Of a stretch of DNA of 64,000 nt, positions 35,236 through 44,082 are shown in pieces. The stretch spans positions 52,737 through 116,736 of the forward strand of contig NZ_JAJFAT010000010.1 in NCBI RefSeq assembly GCF_020711195.1, given 5' to 3'. The notes below the pieces were generated by a model. The model was not told the origin of the DNA. It saw only the letters and a list, made by a program, of their open reading frames with translations, and did no database searches. The stretch's first letter is position 1; each line of letters begins with the position of its first letter. A program made the translations under genes and the position numbers. The stretch is from Halanaerobium polyolivorans. GTDB lineage: Bacteria; Bacillota; Halanaerobiia; Halanaerobiales; Halanaerobiaceae.

Positions 35236-35536
35236 GCTCAGTCAAAAAGAAGTCTTAAAGTTAATTTCACATATGACAAGCAGTGCCAGGGGATTGATTT
35301 ATGAGCCAAAAAGTTATGGTCCTTTTCGACTTATTGACTCAATTATCAAATTATATCAAACCCTTGAAGAGGCAGATGTGATAAAAGAAAATGGCGAGAC
35401 AGATTTTGATGAGATTATTTCAGAACTTGAGGCTGTAAAAAGAGACTGCCTAGAAGAAGACTGTCAAGAAGATTGTGCTGAAAAATTAGATGCTATTATT
35501 AATAAGCTTGTTGTAGAATTAAATAAAGAAATATAA
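35228..35536 (+). CDS. DUF6092-like small protein
   Basis: A 102-residue helical, acidic protein. MTSSARGLIYEPKSYGPFRL near residue 15 matches my memory of DUF6092 proteins (a short SSARGL, then E-P-YGPFRL). The C-terminal half has a cluster of cysteines (DCLEEDCQEDCAEK) that could bind metal. I chose the ATG at 35228, which overlaps the nitroreductase end; a longer frame would overlap it much more. Function unknown; the context is peptide or amino-acid catabolism. Confidence 0.6.
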   Translation: MSELSQKEVLKLISHMTSSARGLIYEPKSYGPFRLIDSIIKLYQTLEEADVIKENGETDFDEIISELEAVKRDCLEEDCQEDCAEKLDAIINKLVVELNKEI

Positions 35537-35552
35537 TCAATGAGGGAGAGAT

Positions 35553-36509
35553 TTGATGTCAGTAAAAGATGCCAGTAAAACCGTAGTTAATGATTGTCTA
35601 CAGATTAAAGAAGGAGAAGCTGTTTTAGTTATTGTTGATCAAAAATCTTTAGCCATAGGAGAAAGCCTTTTAGAAGCCTGCCTGGAAGTTAATTCAGAAG
35701 CAGCTCTAATTAAGATGATTGAACGTACTACCCATGGAGAAGAACCACCAGAATTTGTTGCTGCTGCTATGAAAAATGCAGATGTTGTTCTAGCTCCTAC
35801 AACTAAGTCTTTATCACATACCCAGGCCAGAATAGAAGCCTGCAAAAATGGAGCCAGAATAGCGACTATGCCAGGTATAACAGAGGATATAATGATCAGA
35901 ACCCTTGGAGCAGATTATGATAAAATCAGCAAATTAAGCAAAAAATTTGCTCAAAAATTAGATCAGACAAAAGAAGTTAAAATAACCACAGCCAAAGGAA
36001 CAGAGCTCAGCTTTTCAATTGAAGGCAGAAAAGCAACAGCAGATACTGGAAAAATAATCAACAAAGGAGAATACGGCAATCTCCCTGCAGGTGAAGCTTT
36101 TACAGCTCCCATTGAAGGCAGTGCAAACGGTACACTGGTTATAGATGGTGCTATAGCAGGTATCAATGATATGGATGAAGATATTATTGTAAGCATCAAA
36201 GATGGCCTTGTAGAAAAAATTGAAGGTGGAAAAGCAGCAGCTGAGATTAGAGAACTCTTAAGTTCTGCTGATGATGAAAATGTCTATAATATTGCCGAAT
36301 TGGGAATTGGAACAAATATGGAAGCTCAGCTTTCAAGCAGCCTGCTTGAAGCAGAAAAAGTTTTTGGAACTGTTCACATCGCCTTTGGTGATAATGCTTC
36401 TATGGGTGGCAATGTAGAAGCAGCTATCCATATCGATGGAGTTATTTTAGAGCCAAATCTCTATTTAGATGGTGAGCTTGTAATTGAAAAAGGTGAACAT
36501 CTAATATAA
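35553..36509 (+). CDS. Aminopeptidase of the COG2309 (M29-like) group
   Basis: A 318-residue protein of the aminopeptidase T/AmpS-like group. Typical segments are LAPTTKSLSHTQARIEACKN near residue 80, GRKATADTGKI near 155, GEYGNLPAGEAFTAPIEGSA near 170 with a metal-binding Glu, NIAELGIGTN near 250 and VHIAFGDNASMGGN near 275 with further ligands. It should release N-terminal amino acids from short peptides using two metal ions. It ends the nitroreductase/DUF6092 operon. The peptide importer encoded on the other side of the PucR gene would supply its substrate. Confidence 0.85.
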   Translation: MMSVKDASKTVVNDCLQIKEGEAVLVIVDQKSLAIGESLLEACLEVNSEAALIKMIERTTHGEEPPEFVAAAMKNADVVLAPTTKSLSHTQARIEACKNGARIATMPGITEDIMIRTLGADYDKISKLSKKFAQKLDQTKEVKITTAKGTELSFSIEGRKATADTGKIINKGEYGNLPAGEAFTAPIEGSANGTLVIDGAIAGINDMDEDIIVSIKDGLVEKIEGGKAAAEIRELLSSADDENVYNIAELGIGTNMEAQLSSSLLEAEKVFGTVHIAFGDNASMGGNVEAAIHIDGVILEPNLYLDGELVIEKGEHLI

Positions 36510-36532
36510 ATGAATACATTAAGATATTAAAA

Positions 36533-36587
36533 GACATTGCCCAAAAGCTCTAAAATTATCAGAGAGCAAGAGGCAATGTCTTTTTTT
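36533..36587 (+). terminator. Terminator of the aminopeptidase operon
   Basis: GACATTGCC (36533-36541) pairs with GGCAATGTC (36572-36580), with an inner AGCTCT/AGAGAGC stem, followed by seven T. It also abuts the end of the convergent beta-barrel gene. Confidence 0.8.
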
Positions 36588-36588
36588 A

Positions 36589-37725
36589 TCAAAAATAATA
36601 ACTAAGAGTTGAAGAAATTCCATACAAATAATCATCAGCTTCATCTTTTGCTAAATTGCCATCAAACCTTATTTCAAATCCTCCACCTAATTCACTTGTA
36701 TAATAAGAACCGAGCAAAGTCCTCCTATCTTCACTTTCTCCCATTAATATAAAGCCAAGCTTAGAAAAGTGATCAAGTTGAACTGAAAGATCAAGCAAGA
36801 AAAAATCCCTATTATCAAATAAAGCAGCTAAAAGACCTTCTGCAGCGGTACTATCTCTGCCTAATTCTTCAGCACCACCTATCTCTAAACCAGTTAAATA
36901 AGCTGCACTCAAATTATCTCTTAAAAACCTATAATATTCAGCCTGCAGCAAAACCTGTCTTCTTCTGAGGTCACCAACCAGCCAGCTGTAATCAATACCA
37001 AATTGCAGCATTATATCATCTTGATCTTCAAGAGAAAAATATCCCAGTGAACCATAAGTTCCAAGGTCTTTTATGTCCCTTTTATAGCTCATTCCTGCCC
37101 TAAATAAATTATCATCAAGATTATCATTTTCTGAATCAGAAATAGGTTGATAGCTTGCCTGAATACTAAAGTCATAACCAGCTCCGGGCAGACGTAATCG
37201 TGCTCCATAACCAAGTTCTTCCCAATCATCAATATTTAATTTAGAAAAAGAAGTCACCAACTGTAAACTTCTTCCCCTCCCCAGAGAATAATGATAGCGA
37301 AAACCATCAATACCGGCTTGTCTACTCTCACTTGCCAGATCATCTATTCCCAGTCCATAATCTAAAAGGTTGATAAGAGCACCATATGACCAGGAAACAG
37401 GCTGACGTCCTATAGTTAGATTCTTATTATCTCTGCGATGACGAAGATATAAATATTTTATCTCCAATTCTGCTTCACCACTATCATCAAGTGCTGTCTG
37501 CACAACAAAGCGAGGTTCGAAGTTAGAATAGTCAGCAAAAAAGAATTCTACTTCACTCCTAGCATTAAGAGAAAGCTCTAAAGAATCTAAATAAAACATG
37601 GAACTTTCAAGCTCCAGTTTTCCTCCCAGCTCAACTGCTGCCGTCTTATCTGCAGCTAAGAGAAAAGCTATTAGCAAAAATAGTGTCAAAAGCAATTTAT
37701 GATTGTTCTTTAATTTAAAAAACAT
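36589..37725 (-). CDS. Predicted outer-membrane beta-barrel protein
   Basis: A 378-residue protein with a signal peptide (hydrophobic LLLTLFLLIAFLLAA, then TAAVELGG) and a mature part of alternating polar/hydrophobic strands rich in Tyr, Arg, Asp and Gly. It ends in SYYF, and a C-terminal aromatic is the usual recognition signal for outer-membrane barrel insertion. IGRQPVSWSYGALINLLDYG near residue 105 resembles porin-type or DUF1302-like barrels. The start at 37723-37725 follows GAGAGGTG. It is the last gene of an operon with a LolA-like carrier and two LolC/FtsX-type permeases. Supports a diderm cell. Confidence 0.75.
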   Translation of the reverse strand: MFFKLKNNHKLLLTLFLLIAFLLAADKTAAVELGGKLELESSMFYLDSLELSLNARSEVEFFFADYSNFEPRFVVQTALDDSGEAELEIKYLYLRHRRDNKNLTIGRQPVSWSYGALINLLDYGLGIDDLASESRQAGIDGFRYHYSLGRGRSLQLVTSFSKLNIDDWEELGYGARLRLPGAGYDFSIQASYQPISDSENDNLDDNLFRAGMSYKRDIKDLGTYGSLGYFSLEDQDDIMLQFGIDYSWLVGDLRRRQVLLQAEYYRFLRDNLSAAYLTGLEIGGAEELGRDSTAAEGLLAALFDNRDFFLLDLSVQLDHFSKLGFILMGESEDRRTLLGSYYTSELGGGFEIRFDGNLAKDEADDYLYGISSTLSYYF

Positions 37726-37736
37726 GTTAACACCTC

Positions 37737-38504
37737 TCACTGCAGTTCTTCTAAAGAAATTTTCCCTTCAGGTATATCATAATCAAATTCTAATTCTAAA
37801 ACTTTTAAAGTAGTTTGACTTTCTGCTTTTAACTTGTCATTCATTACAGCCCTTACCGGAAACCAGCGTCCTGATTCAAATTCTTTTAATTCTTTTACAT
37901 CTAATTCTTTAATCATTCTGCCCCCTGTGCTGTAATATTCATCTCTTAAAATAACAAAGCGTTCTTTATCAACCCAGATTTTCCTCTCATAATAAGATAC
38001 ATCTTCATCTTCAAGTGCTAGCCCTGATAAAACAAATGCTTCTCTAGAATTGATTTCTTCTATACCTTCTAATTCAAAATCATATAATTCGCTCAGTCTT
38101 TGCGATTCAAGAGCATCTTCATAAGAGAAATCACTACCCATCATTCCTTCTCTCATCATATGACCGGAAATTCTAACTAAATCTTCTGCATCGGGAAAAT
38201 ACATCCAAAGATCATCATCTAATTTTAGGTATCTAGTCCCTCTATCTCTGGGATTTGTAAATTCACTTAAACTGTTATGCCCTTCAATAAAGGAAAACAT
38301 CTCTTTGACGATCTCTCTACCTCTATCTTCAATTATCATTTGAGCTTCCATTCTTCCTGATTCTATATATTCATTTTCATCAACTCGCTGCATTATTTCT
38401 TCAGCACTCAACTCCTCAGCTGCTATATGCAAAGGAAAACACAAGAGTAATGCAAATGATAGAAAAAGAGCAATAAGAAGATATACATTTAGATTTTTAA
38501 ACAC
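37737..38504 (-). CDS. LolA-like outer-membrane lipoprotein-sorting protein
   Basis: A 255-residue protein with a signal peptide (LLIALFLSFALLLCFPLHIAA) and the LolA_like pattern (ELSAEEIMQRVDENEY, SGRMEAQMIIEDRGRE, TRYLKLDDDLWMYFPDAEDL, RISGHMMREGMMGSDFSYED). Such proteins fold as a half beta-barrel with a hydrophobic cavity and shuttle lipid-modified proteins or lipids across the periplasm. It lies between the permeases and the beta-barrel gene, suggesting a trans-envelope lipid or lipoprotein path. AAAGGAGGC precedes the ATG. Confidence 0.85.
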   Translation of the reverse strand: MFKNLNVYLLIALFLSFALLLCFPLHIAAEELSAEEIMQRVDENEYIESGRMEAQMIIEDRGREIVKEMFSFIEGHNSLSEFTNPRDRGTRYLKLDDDLWMYFPDAEDLVRISGHMMREGMMGSDFSYEDALESQRLSELYDFELEGIEEINSREAFVLSGLALEDEDVSYYERKIWVDKERFVILRDEYYSTGGRMIKELDVKELKEFESGRWFPVRAVMNDKLKAESQTTLKVLELEFDYDIPEGKISLEELQ

Positions 38505-38521
38505 AATACAAGCCTCCTTTG

Positions 38522-39784
38522 TTAATCATCAATATAATGTAATGCGTCTACCGGATCCATTTTGGCAGCTTTATAAGCTGGAAAAAGACAGGCTAAAGTA
38601 ACCACAACGACTCCCAAAACAAAACTTAGAATAAGGTTTTCAAAGTTAAAAATAAGGTAAAAGACTGGTTCTACCAGAACATCTAATTCTTCCATAAGTT
38701 CTGCAAATACTTCAACCTGAATCCCTTCAAGCGAGTAGTAAAATGTTATTATACCACCACCTATTACTCCCATCAAACTGCCAAGCACTCCCATAAAAGC
38801 ACCTTCATAAACAAATATTTTCATAATTTCTTTTTCTTTTAGACCAAGGGCAGCCATCATCCCTATTTCAGAAGTTCTTTCACGAATAATCATATTTAAA
38901 CTGCTGATTACAACAATGCTACCAAGTAATATAAATAATACATAGACTAAATTCATCAGATTACCGACTTCATTGTACATTTCAATTAGTGGGTCAGCTT
39001 TATTCCAGAGCACAGTTGAATAATTATCAGCATTTCTTTCTCTTAAAAGCTCATTTATTTCAGTCTGCAAAGCAGCTGCCTCTCCTGTATCAGCTGCAAA
39101 AACAAGTAATTCAGTTGCTTCATCTTCCATCCATAACATATCCTGAACTGTGCTCAAAGGTAGATAAAAGAAATTATCATCTAATTGAGTTACTCCTGAT
39201 TCTCTGATCCCCACAATCTGAAAGCTGCGCCCCCTTAATGATTGATAGGCATCAGCAAAAGAAAAGGTAACCCTATCACCAAGTTCAGCATTAAGTCGTT
39301 GCAATAAGCCACTACCAAGATATATTTCATTTTCTCTTTCAGGCATTCTCCCTCTTTTAAGGTCTGCTTTTAAAGCTCCATAATCATTTTCAGCAGCTGA
39401 ATCGATTCCTACACCTACCATTCTTATTAAGCTATCATCAATACTTGCCATAGCTCCAAAGCGAATCCTTGGCAGAACATGTTCAACCCTATCAAGGGAC
39501 TTTATTTCAGTAATCATCTCACTTTTTCCTTCTCCTGCAAAACCATCCACAGTATAATCAAGAGGTAATAAAGTTTCTCTAATTTCATACTCTCTATCTG
39601 TTATTCTTAGATGGCCATAATTATTATCTATATATGTTTGGAAATTCGATTCGGTAAAGCCGAGCATTAATCCTCTGGCAAAAATTACAATCATTACTAC
39701 TGCAGTAATTGCCAGAACCGAAACAAAGGTTCTAACCTTATTTCGACTGAGATTACGCCAGGCAACTTTGAATAAATAGATCAT
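38522..39784 (-). CDS. FtsX/LolE-type ABC permease, second
   Basis: A 420-residue MacB/LolC-type permease: one N-terminal helix (KVRTFVSVLAITAVVMIVIF), a periplasmic domain of about 220 residues, then three C-terminal helices. RTSEIGMMAALGLKEKEIMK near residue 305 is the coupling motif typical of the FtsX domain, and AYKAAKMDPVDALHY ends it. The ATG at 39782-39784 follows GGAGGTGAGA. It follows the first permease by 20 bases. No ATPase partner is encoded in the window. Confidence 0.9.
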   Translation of the reverse strand: MIYLFKVAWRNLSRNKVRTFVSVLAITAVVMIVIFARGLMLGFTESNFQTYIDNNYGHLRITDREYEIRETLLPLDYTVDGFAGEGKSEMITEIKSLDRVEHVLPRIRFGAMASIDDSLIRMVGVGIDSAAENDYGALKADLKRGRMPERENEIYLGSGLLQRLNAELGDRVTFSFADAYQSLRGRSFQIVGIRESGVTQLDDNFFYLPLSTVQDMLWMEDEATELLVFAADTGEAAALQTEINELLRERNADNYSTVLWNKADPLIEMYNEVGNLMNLVYVLFILLGSIVVISSLNMIIRERTSEIGMMAALGLKEKEIMKIFVYEGAFMGVLGSLMGVIGGGIITFYYSLEGIQVEVFAELMEELDVLVEPVFYLIFNFENLILSFVLGVVVVTLACLFPAYKAAKMDPVDALHYIDD

Positions 39785-39804
39785 TCTCACCTCCAAAAAC
39801 TAAA

Positions 39805-41049
39805 TTATTTATGATGAATGGCATCAGCTGGATCTTTACGAGCTGCCCAATATGCAGGTATAATACTGGCAATTACAGTTATAATGATCACGAAAATAAA
39901 TATAAAGCTAAAAGAAGATAGACTCCAGCTGCCATAAAGCCTCCCACTTAATGGCAGGCCAAGGGCTTCAGGATTCCACAGTCCTTCTAAAGAAAAACCG
40001 TATTTAACAAAGAAAAAGTTTAATATTCCTCCTAGGAAGCTTCCCAGCAGAGCTCCTACTACTCCTATTCCACCTGCTTCAATAACAAAGACCTTTACAA
40101 TCTCTTTTTCTTTTAGTCCCATTGCTTTCATCATTCCAATCTCTTCAACTCTTTCTAGGGCAGATAATACAACGGCATTAACTATACCAATAGCTCCTAC
40201 TAATAAAATAAGTGCTAGAATAAAATAAGTTTCTAAATATCCCCAGGCCTCAATTGCTACAAGCATCTCAGAAGCATCCCTATAAGAGCGAACTTCAAAG
40301 TCTGTCTCAGCAAAATCAGCTGCTAATAAATCAGCCTTATTTAAAGCCTGATCCCGATTCTCCAATCTCAGCATCAATTGAGTAATACTATTTTCTGCAA
40401 CTGCCAATCTTCCTACAGCCTGATCCCTGGCAGCTAATACTGTTCTTTGATTAACCTCTGGATGTGGAGTTGAGATAATACCTTTTATTTCTCCTTCTAA
40501 AGTACTATAATAATTATCTTTGTCCCTAAATCTTAGGGTATAATAATCTCCAATATCTAAATTAAAAAACTCTGCTAGATCTTTCCCTATTACAACACCT
40601 GAGTCACCAGCACTTATAAATTCTCCTTTTTCTAAATGTTCATGATGTTTAAAGACAGCTTTAAAACTTTCTTCATCAATTGCTCTTACAAGAACGGGAA
40701 AATCATATCTGCCAGCAATAAATGTAGCTGAAAAATCTATCACAGAAGTTAAGGCTCTAAAACCTTCAATTTCTCTTAATTCAGCAAGTTTTGATTGTTC
40801 AGGAATAAAAGCTTGCTCTAAAGGTGGTTCTTCATCATCATCTATTTCGGCAAAAAATTCCTTTTGAGCAATTTCAATATGGGGTGTTTCAAAATCAATA
40901 ACATTACCAAAAGATAAATCCATCATCCCAATCATAAGGGAGTCTAAAAGCAGAAAAGATATAACTGCTGTTGCTAGAATAAGTGCCATAATAAAGGTTC
41001 TTTTTTTTCTGCGTTTAAGATTTTTCAAGGCAAGTTTGAATAAAAACAT
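39805..41049 (-). CDS. FtsX/LolC-type ABC permease, first
   Basis: A 414-residue permease of the same type: N-terminal helix (RRKKRTFIMALILATAVISF), a periplasmic domain with many acidic residues, and three C-terminal helices. RVEEIGMMKAMGLKEKEIVK near residue 300 and AYWAARKDPADAIHHK at the end are the FtsX-family motifs. The start at 41047-41049 follows AGGGAGC. First gene of the envelope operon; an 8-bp inverted repeat lies upstream (41077-41103). A LolCDE-like complex would need an ATPase encoded elsewhere. Confidence 0.9.
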   Translation of the reverse strand: MFLFKLALKNLKRRKKRTFIMALILATAVISFLLLDSLMIGMMDLSFGNVIDFETPHIEIAQKEFFAEIDDDEEPPLEQAFIPEQSKLAELREIEGFRALTSVIDFSATFIAGRYDFPVLVRAIDEESFKAVFKHHEHLEKGEFISAGDSGVVIGKDLAEFFNLDIGDYYTLRFRDKDNYYSTLEGEIKGIISTPHPEVNQRTVLAARDQAVGRLAVAENSITQLMLRLENRDQALNKADLLAADFAETDFEVRSYRDASEMLVAIEAWGYLETYFILALILLVGAIGIVNAVVLSALERVEEIGMMKAMGLKEKEIVKVFVIEAGGIGVVGALLGSFLGGILNFFFVKYGFSLEGLWNPEALGLPLSGRLYGSWSLSSFSFIFIFVIIITVIASIIPAYWAARKDPADAIHHK

Positions 41050-41076
41050 TATACTAGCTCCCTTCATTACTTCAAA

Positions 41077-41103
41077 ATCTAAAAGTTAAAATAAATTTTA
41101 GAT
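41077..41103. repeat. Inverted repeat before the envelope operon
   Basis: ATCTAAAA (41077-41084) and TTTTAGAT (41096-41103) are perfect 8-bp inverted copies about 30 bases upstream of the first permease start. It could be an operator or a leader hairpin. Confidence 0.35.
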
Positions 41104-41253
41104 AGCTTAAATTATCAAAATATTATGTATTGTTTATTATATCATAATTAGATTAATAATTAAGCAATTTAAGTCAAACTTTAATCTGCTCTTAATTGCA
41201 AGTTCTAGTTAAATATATTATACTGACATTAATCTAAAGGAAGGAATGGTAAT

Positions 41254-41601
41254 TTGAAGAAATTATATATTTCTCTTATAGCAATATTTGCTTTAATTAT
41301 TGGAATCTTTACTCCCCTTGTCAGTGCTCCAATGATCGGCCAAATTTCATATTTCTCCGATGCTCAAGGTGGAGCTCTTTTTATTTTTATGCTTGCTTTA
41401 ATTTCACTCATTTTAACTATCAATAAATATTTTAAACATTTAGCAATTACAGCTCTAAGTGCTTTAGCTTTCAATATCTATACTTTTATTCAGCTTAAGG
41501 AAAGCGCTGGAGAAAATGTTGAACTTTTAGTTTATGAATATGGCTGGATTTTTCTAATATTGGGTTCTTTACTTCTTTTAATTGCAGCTCTAAAAAAATA
41601 A
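41254..41601 (+). CDS. Small membrane protein, unknown
   Basis: A 115-residue protein starting at TTG after AAAGGAAGG, with four hydrophobic helices: residues about 4-22, 40-55, 60-78 and 95-112. SYFSDAQGGALFIFMLALIS near residue 30 is the most distinctive part. It is divergent from the envelope operon and followed by a strong terminator, so it is probably a single-gene transcript. No family is recognised with confidence. Confidence 0.65.
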   Translation: MKKLYISLIAIFALIIGIFTPLVSAPMIGQISYFSDAQGGALFIFMLALISLILTINKYFKHLAITALSALAFNIYTFIQLKESAGENVELLVYEYGWIFLILGSLLLLIAALKK

Positions 41602-41650
41602 AGCTTCCTAAAGCCAGCTTTGAAAAAATACTGTACTTTAGGAAGCTTTT
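41601..41650. terminator. Terminator between convergent genes
   Basis: AAGCTTCCTAAAG (41601-41613) pairs perfectly with CTTTAGGAAGCTT (41636-41648) around a 22-base loop. T-rich tracts on either side allow use in both directions, but the plus-strand gene fits best. Confidence 0.7.
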
Positions 41651-41674
41651 AAAATTAATATTTGGCTTTTTGCT

Positions 41675-41977
41675 TTAATTGAGTTTGCTTTCAACTGAAG
41701 CTAATTTCTGTTTCATACTGCCTTTTTTATCTCTGCGGTCATCGATTTTCAAACTGGTAGTAACCCTTAAAGCTCCATTTTCAAATGGAACTTCATGCAT
41801 TTTTCTAGTAATCAAAAAAATGTCCTCTAAATTCCCTTCAAGAATTGTACCCATTGGTGTCAATTGGTATTCAACTTTATCCTGTTTTTTTAAGATCTGA
41901 TGGCAGCCGGCAACATAATTGCTCAAACTTGTTTCCTTGGTTCCTAAAGGTACAACTGTCAATTCAGCTATAGCCAT
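41675..41977 (-). CDS. Thiamine-binding (MTH1187/YkoF-like) protein
   Basis: A 100-residue single-domain protein of the MTH1187 family (formerly DUF77). The start AIAELTVVPLGTKETSLSNY, the strand QLTPMGTILEG and the GALRVTTSLKIDDRRDKKGS end are typical. Relatives form ferredoxin-like oligomers binding thiamine-type ligands and may modulate thiamine or cofactor levels. The following two genes upstream (DUF2007-like and MoaE-like) run in the same direction with short gaps, so they may be one transcript. Confidence 0.85.
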   Translation of the reverse strand: MAIAELTVVPLGTKETSLSNYVAGCHQILKKQDKVEYQLTPMGTILEGNLEDIFLITRKMHEVPFENGALRVTTSLKIDDRRDKKGSMKQKLASVESKLN

Positions 41978-41999
41978 AATTAACTACCCCCTTTTTAGC

Positions 42000-42359
42000 T
42001 TAAAAATAAAAAAAGATAAAAAGACTGATCAATAAGAACAAAACTATAATGATTTTTGCAGCGGTTTTCATATAATATGATGCTTCTTTGCCCTGCTCAT
42101 AACTTTCTGTTTCTTCATTCAGCATCTGATTATCAACAAATTCCAGCTCAGAAACCAATTCTTGGGCTTTTTTATAATCTTCTATAGAAGTGTAGAGTTC
42201 CACATTGAAAGCAGAGAAGCCCATATAAATGGAGGCATAAGCTCCAACTTCATGATGTTTTTCTATTACCGCTATTCCATTATCTTCAAGTAGGGCTCTA
42301 ATCATCTCTGCTTCCTGTGCACCTGTAGTTATGAGATGTCTCAATTTAAGTTTACTCAT
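42000..42359 (-). CDS. DUF2007-like protein with C-terminal membrane anchor
   Basis: A 119-residue protein. The N-terminal 75 residues (LRHLITTGAQEAEMIRALLE, then a GIAVIEKH strand and YKKAQELVSELEF) match the small DUF2007 signal-transducing domain. Residues about 98-118 form one transmembrane helix (AAKIIIVLFLLISLFIFFYF), so the domain faces the cytoplasm from the membrane. It is 28 bases after the MoaE-like gene. Function unknown. Confidence 0.65.
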   Translation of the reverse strand: MSKLKLRHLITTGAQEAEMIRALLEDNGIAVIEKHHEVGAYASIYMGFSAFNVELYTSIEDYKKAQELVSELEFVDNQMLNEETESYEQGKEASYYMKTAAKIIIVLFLLISLFIFFYF

Positions 42360-42387
42360 TTAAGATGCTCCTCACCTTTGAAAGCAG

Positions 42388-42786
42388 TTATTTTTTCTGT
42401 TCTATCTCTTTAACACATTCATTTTTAATCCTGCCAACTAAATACTCTAGGCCATCAATTACATGTGGTCTGATATCTCCTCCAATTAAAACATACATTA
42501 TATCATCTCCAACTTCAAGTTGGCCTTTATTCAGCCAGGTTTTAACATAGAAAATACCATCCATTTTATAGGTTTCCGCAACTGCTTCTTCTACCTTGAG
42601 GGGATCATAGTCAAATTCCATTCCTTTGACCTCTGAACCATCCTCTATGCCTTCTCTCACTTGGGCCCTGGGAGTTTTGCGGACAACACCATTGTGAAGC
42701 AAAATCATCCCTTCTTCTAAAGCATCAGGGGCAGCTTTTGCTTCTTTTAGCCATTGATCTATTGAAGGTGTTTCTTTTTTCTTCAT
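42388..42786 (-). CDS. MoaE-like molybdopterin synthase catalytic subunit family protein
   Basis: A 132-residue protein with LLHNGVVRKTPRAQVREG near residue 30, MEFDYDPLKVEEAVAETYKM near 55 and GDDIMYVLIGGDIRPHVIDG near 93, the pattern of the short MoaE-type proteins found in many Firmicutes. True MoaE transfers sulfur to precursor Z to form molybdopterin; this subgroup often stands apart from other moa genes, and none is in the window. Its role as a genuine molybdopterin synthase is therefore uncertain. Confidence 0.65.
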   Translation of the reverse strand: MKKKETPSIDQWLKEAKAAPDALEEGMILLHNGVVRKTPRAQVREGIEDGSEVKGMEFDYDPLKVEEAVAETYKMDGIFYVKTWLNKGQLEVGDDIMYVLIGGDIRPHVIDGLEYLVGRIKNECVKEIEQKK

Positions 42787-42931
42787 TATTTGCAGCTCCT
42801 CTCCAAAAAGATCGTATTATTAATTCAAAATTAGCTAATACTAACTCTAATATTCTCTGATACTCTTGTTTTCCCTGCCATTTTAAGCTATTTTTATTTC
42901 TTTTACCTATTATCTATAAAAAAATTGCAAA

Positions 42932-44080
42932 TTATTTTGTTTTTGCAGTTATATAATTTGTCCAGCTTGATGCCTTAGTAAAAAATAGCATCCCAATAAA
43001 AGCTGTTAAAACAATATAAATACCACTAAAACTTCTCAATTCAGCTGCAGCTAAAGCAGCAATAACAACAGAAAATTCTCCTCTCTGTACTAAAGAGAAA
43101 CCGCCTCTGATTGCAGCTTTTTTGCTTAGCCCAAAGGCTTTACCTCCAATGATACCAACAATTATTTTACCTATTATCGCCCAGACAAGCAAAAAGGCTA
43201 AAAGTGGAATTGATAAAATACCTGCTCCCAGTTCTATCCCTGCTCCAAACCAAACAAAAAAGAAGGGTAAAGTTATATTCCTAACCGGCAAAATTACCTT
43301 ATCAAATTTTTCTGGATGTTCAAGTTCTGAAAGCATAACCCCAGCTAAAAAAGCACCTAAAAGTTCAGAAAGGCCAAGTAATAAAGCTAAACCCGAAAAT
43401 ATCAAAGCCATTGAAGCACCAAATAAAAGCACAAATTGTTCGTTAAGCCTATGATCGAATTGATCGGCAAAACGGGCAAAAAGAAATTTAGCTAAAATTA
43501 ATGAAAATCCAATTAAAGCAATTACCCTTGCAATTACTCCTGCTCCTGTAATTAAGGTAAAATCTCCTTGAACATATAAAACAGTAATTAAAGTTACTGC
43601 AACCGGGGCTATAATATCTTCGAAAATTAAAAGTGCTATCATATAATCAGATTCTGGATTAGCAAAACGTTTTTTATCTTCCAACATTTTTAAGGTTATG
43701 GAGGAACTGCTGGCATATGTTACTCCACCAAGCAAAAATGCTGCTGGCCAGCTTAAAGAAAAAAAGTATGCTACAAGCATTGGAAAAATTAAATTTATCC
43801 CAAGATCAAGTACTCCCCCAAACCATATCTTTTTTGCTATTTTAATCATTTTAGATAGAGGATACTCTAAACCTAACAAAAAGAAAAGTAAAACTATACC
43901 AGTCTCTGCTATTCCCAGCAGTGCTCCTTCTCTAATAATTACAGGACTTAATACCAAGCCCACTAGAATAAAAACAGGAACAGTTGTTATTTTGAGTTTT
44001 AGACAGCCTAAAAGCACAAAAGCAAATATTAAAGTTTTAATGCCTAAGTCAAGCAAAATCGGATAGTCTAAGACTAACAT
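42932..44080 (-). CDS. khtU: CPA2 family cation:proton antiporter, KhtU-like membrane subunit
   Basis: A 382-residue membrane protein with about twelve hydrophobic helices. IVLLFFLLGLEYPLSKMIKI near residue 65, GGVTYASSSSITLKML near 118, ALLIFEDIIAPVAV near 150 and RGGFSLVQRGEFSVVIAALA near 330 are the CPA2/KefB-type motifs. It should exchange potassium or sodium for protons, useful for salt balance. It lacks the long C-terminal RCK domain of KefB; that role is taken by the separate KhtT-like gene two bases upstream, as in Bacillus KhtTU. Confidence 0.88.
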   Translation of the reverse strand: MLVLDYPILLDLGIKTLIFAFVLLGCLKLKITTVPVFILVGLVLSPVIIREGALLGIAETGIVLLFFLLGLEYPLSKMIKIAKKIWFGGVLDLGINLIFPMLVAYFFSLSWPAAFLLGGVTYASSSSITLKMLEDKKRFANPESDYMIALLIFEDIIAPVAVTLITVLYVQGDFTLITGAGVIARVIALIGFSLILAKFLFARFADQFDHRLNEQFVLLFGASMALIFSGLALLLGLSELLGAFLAGVMLSELEHPEKFDKVILPVRNITLPFFFVWFGAGIELGAGILSIPLLAFLLVWAIIGKIIVGIIGGKAFGLSKKAAIRGGFSLVQRGEFSVVIAALAAAELRSFSGIYIVLTAFIGMLFFTKASSWTNYITAKTK

Positions 44081-44082
44081 TC

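Noticed and set aside
38522..41049. MacB-type drug exporter
   Set aside because: No ATPase domain is fused or adjacent and no MacA/TolC-like genes; the LolA-like neighbour favours an envelope-lipid or lipoprotein role.
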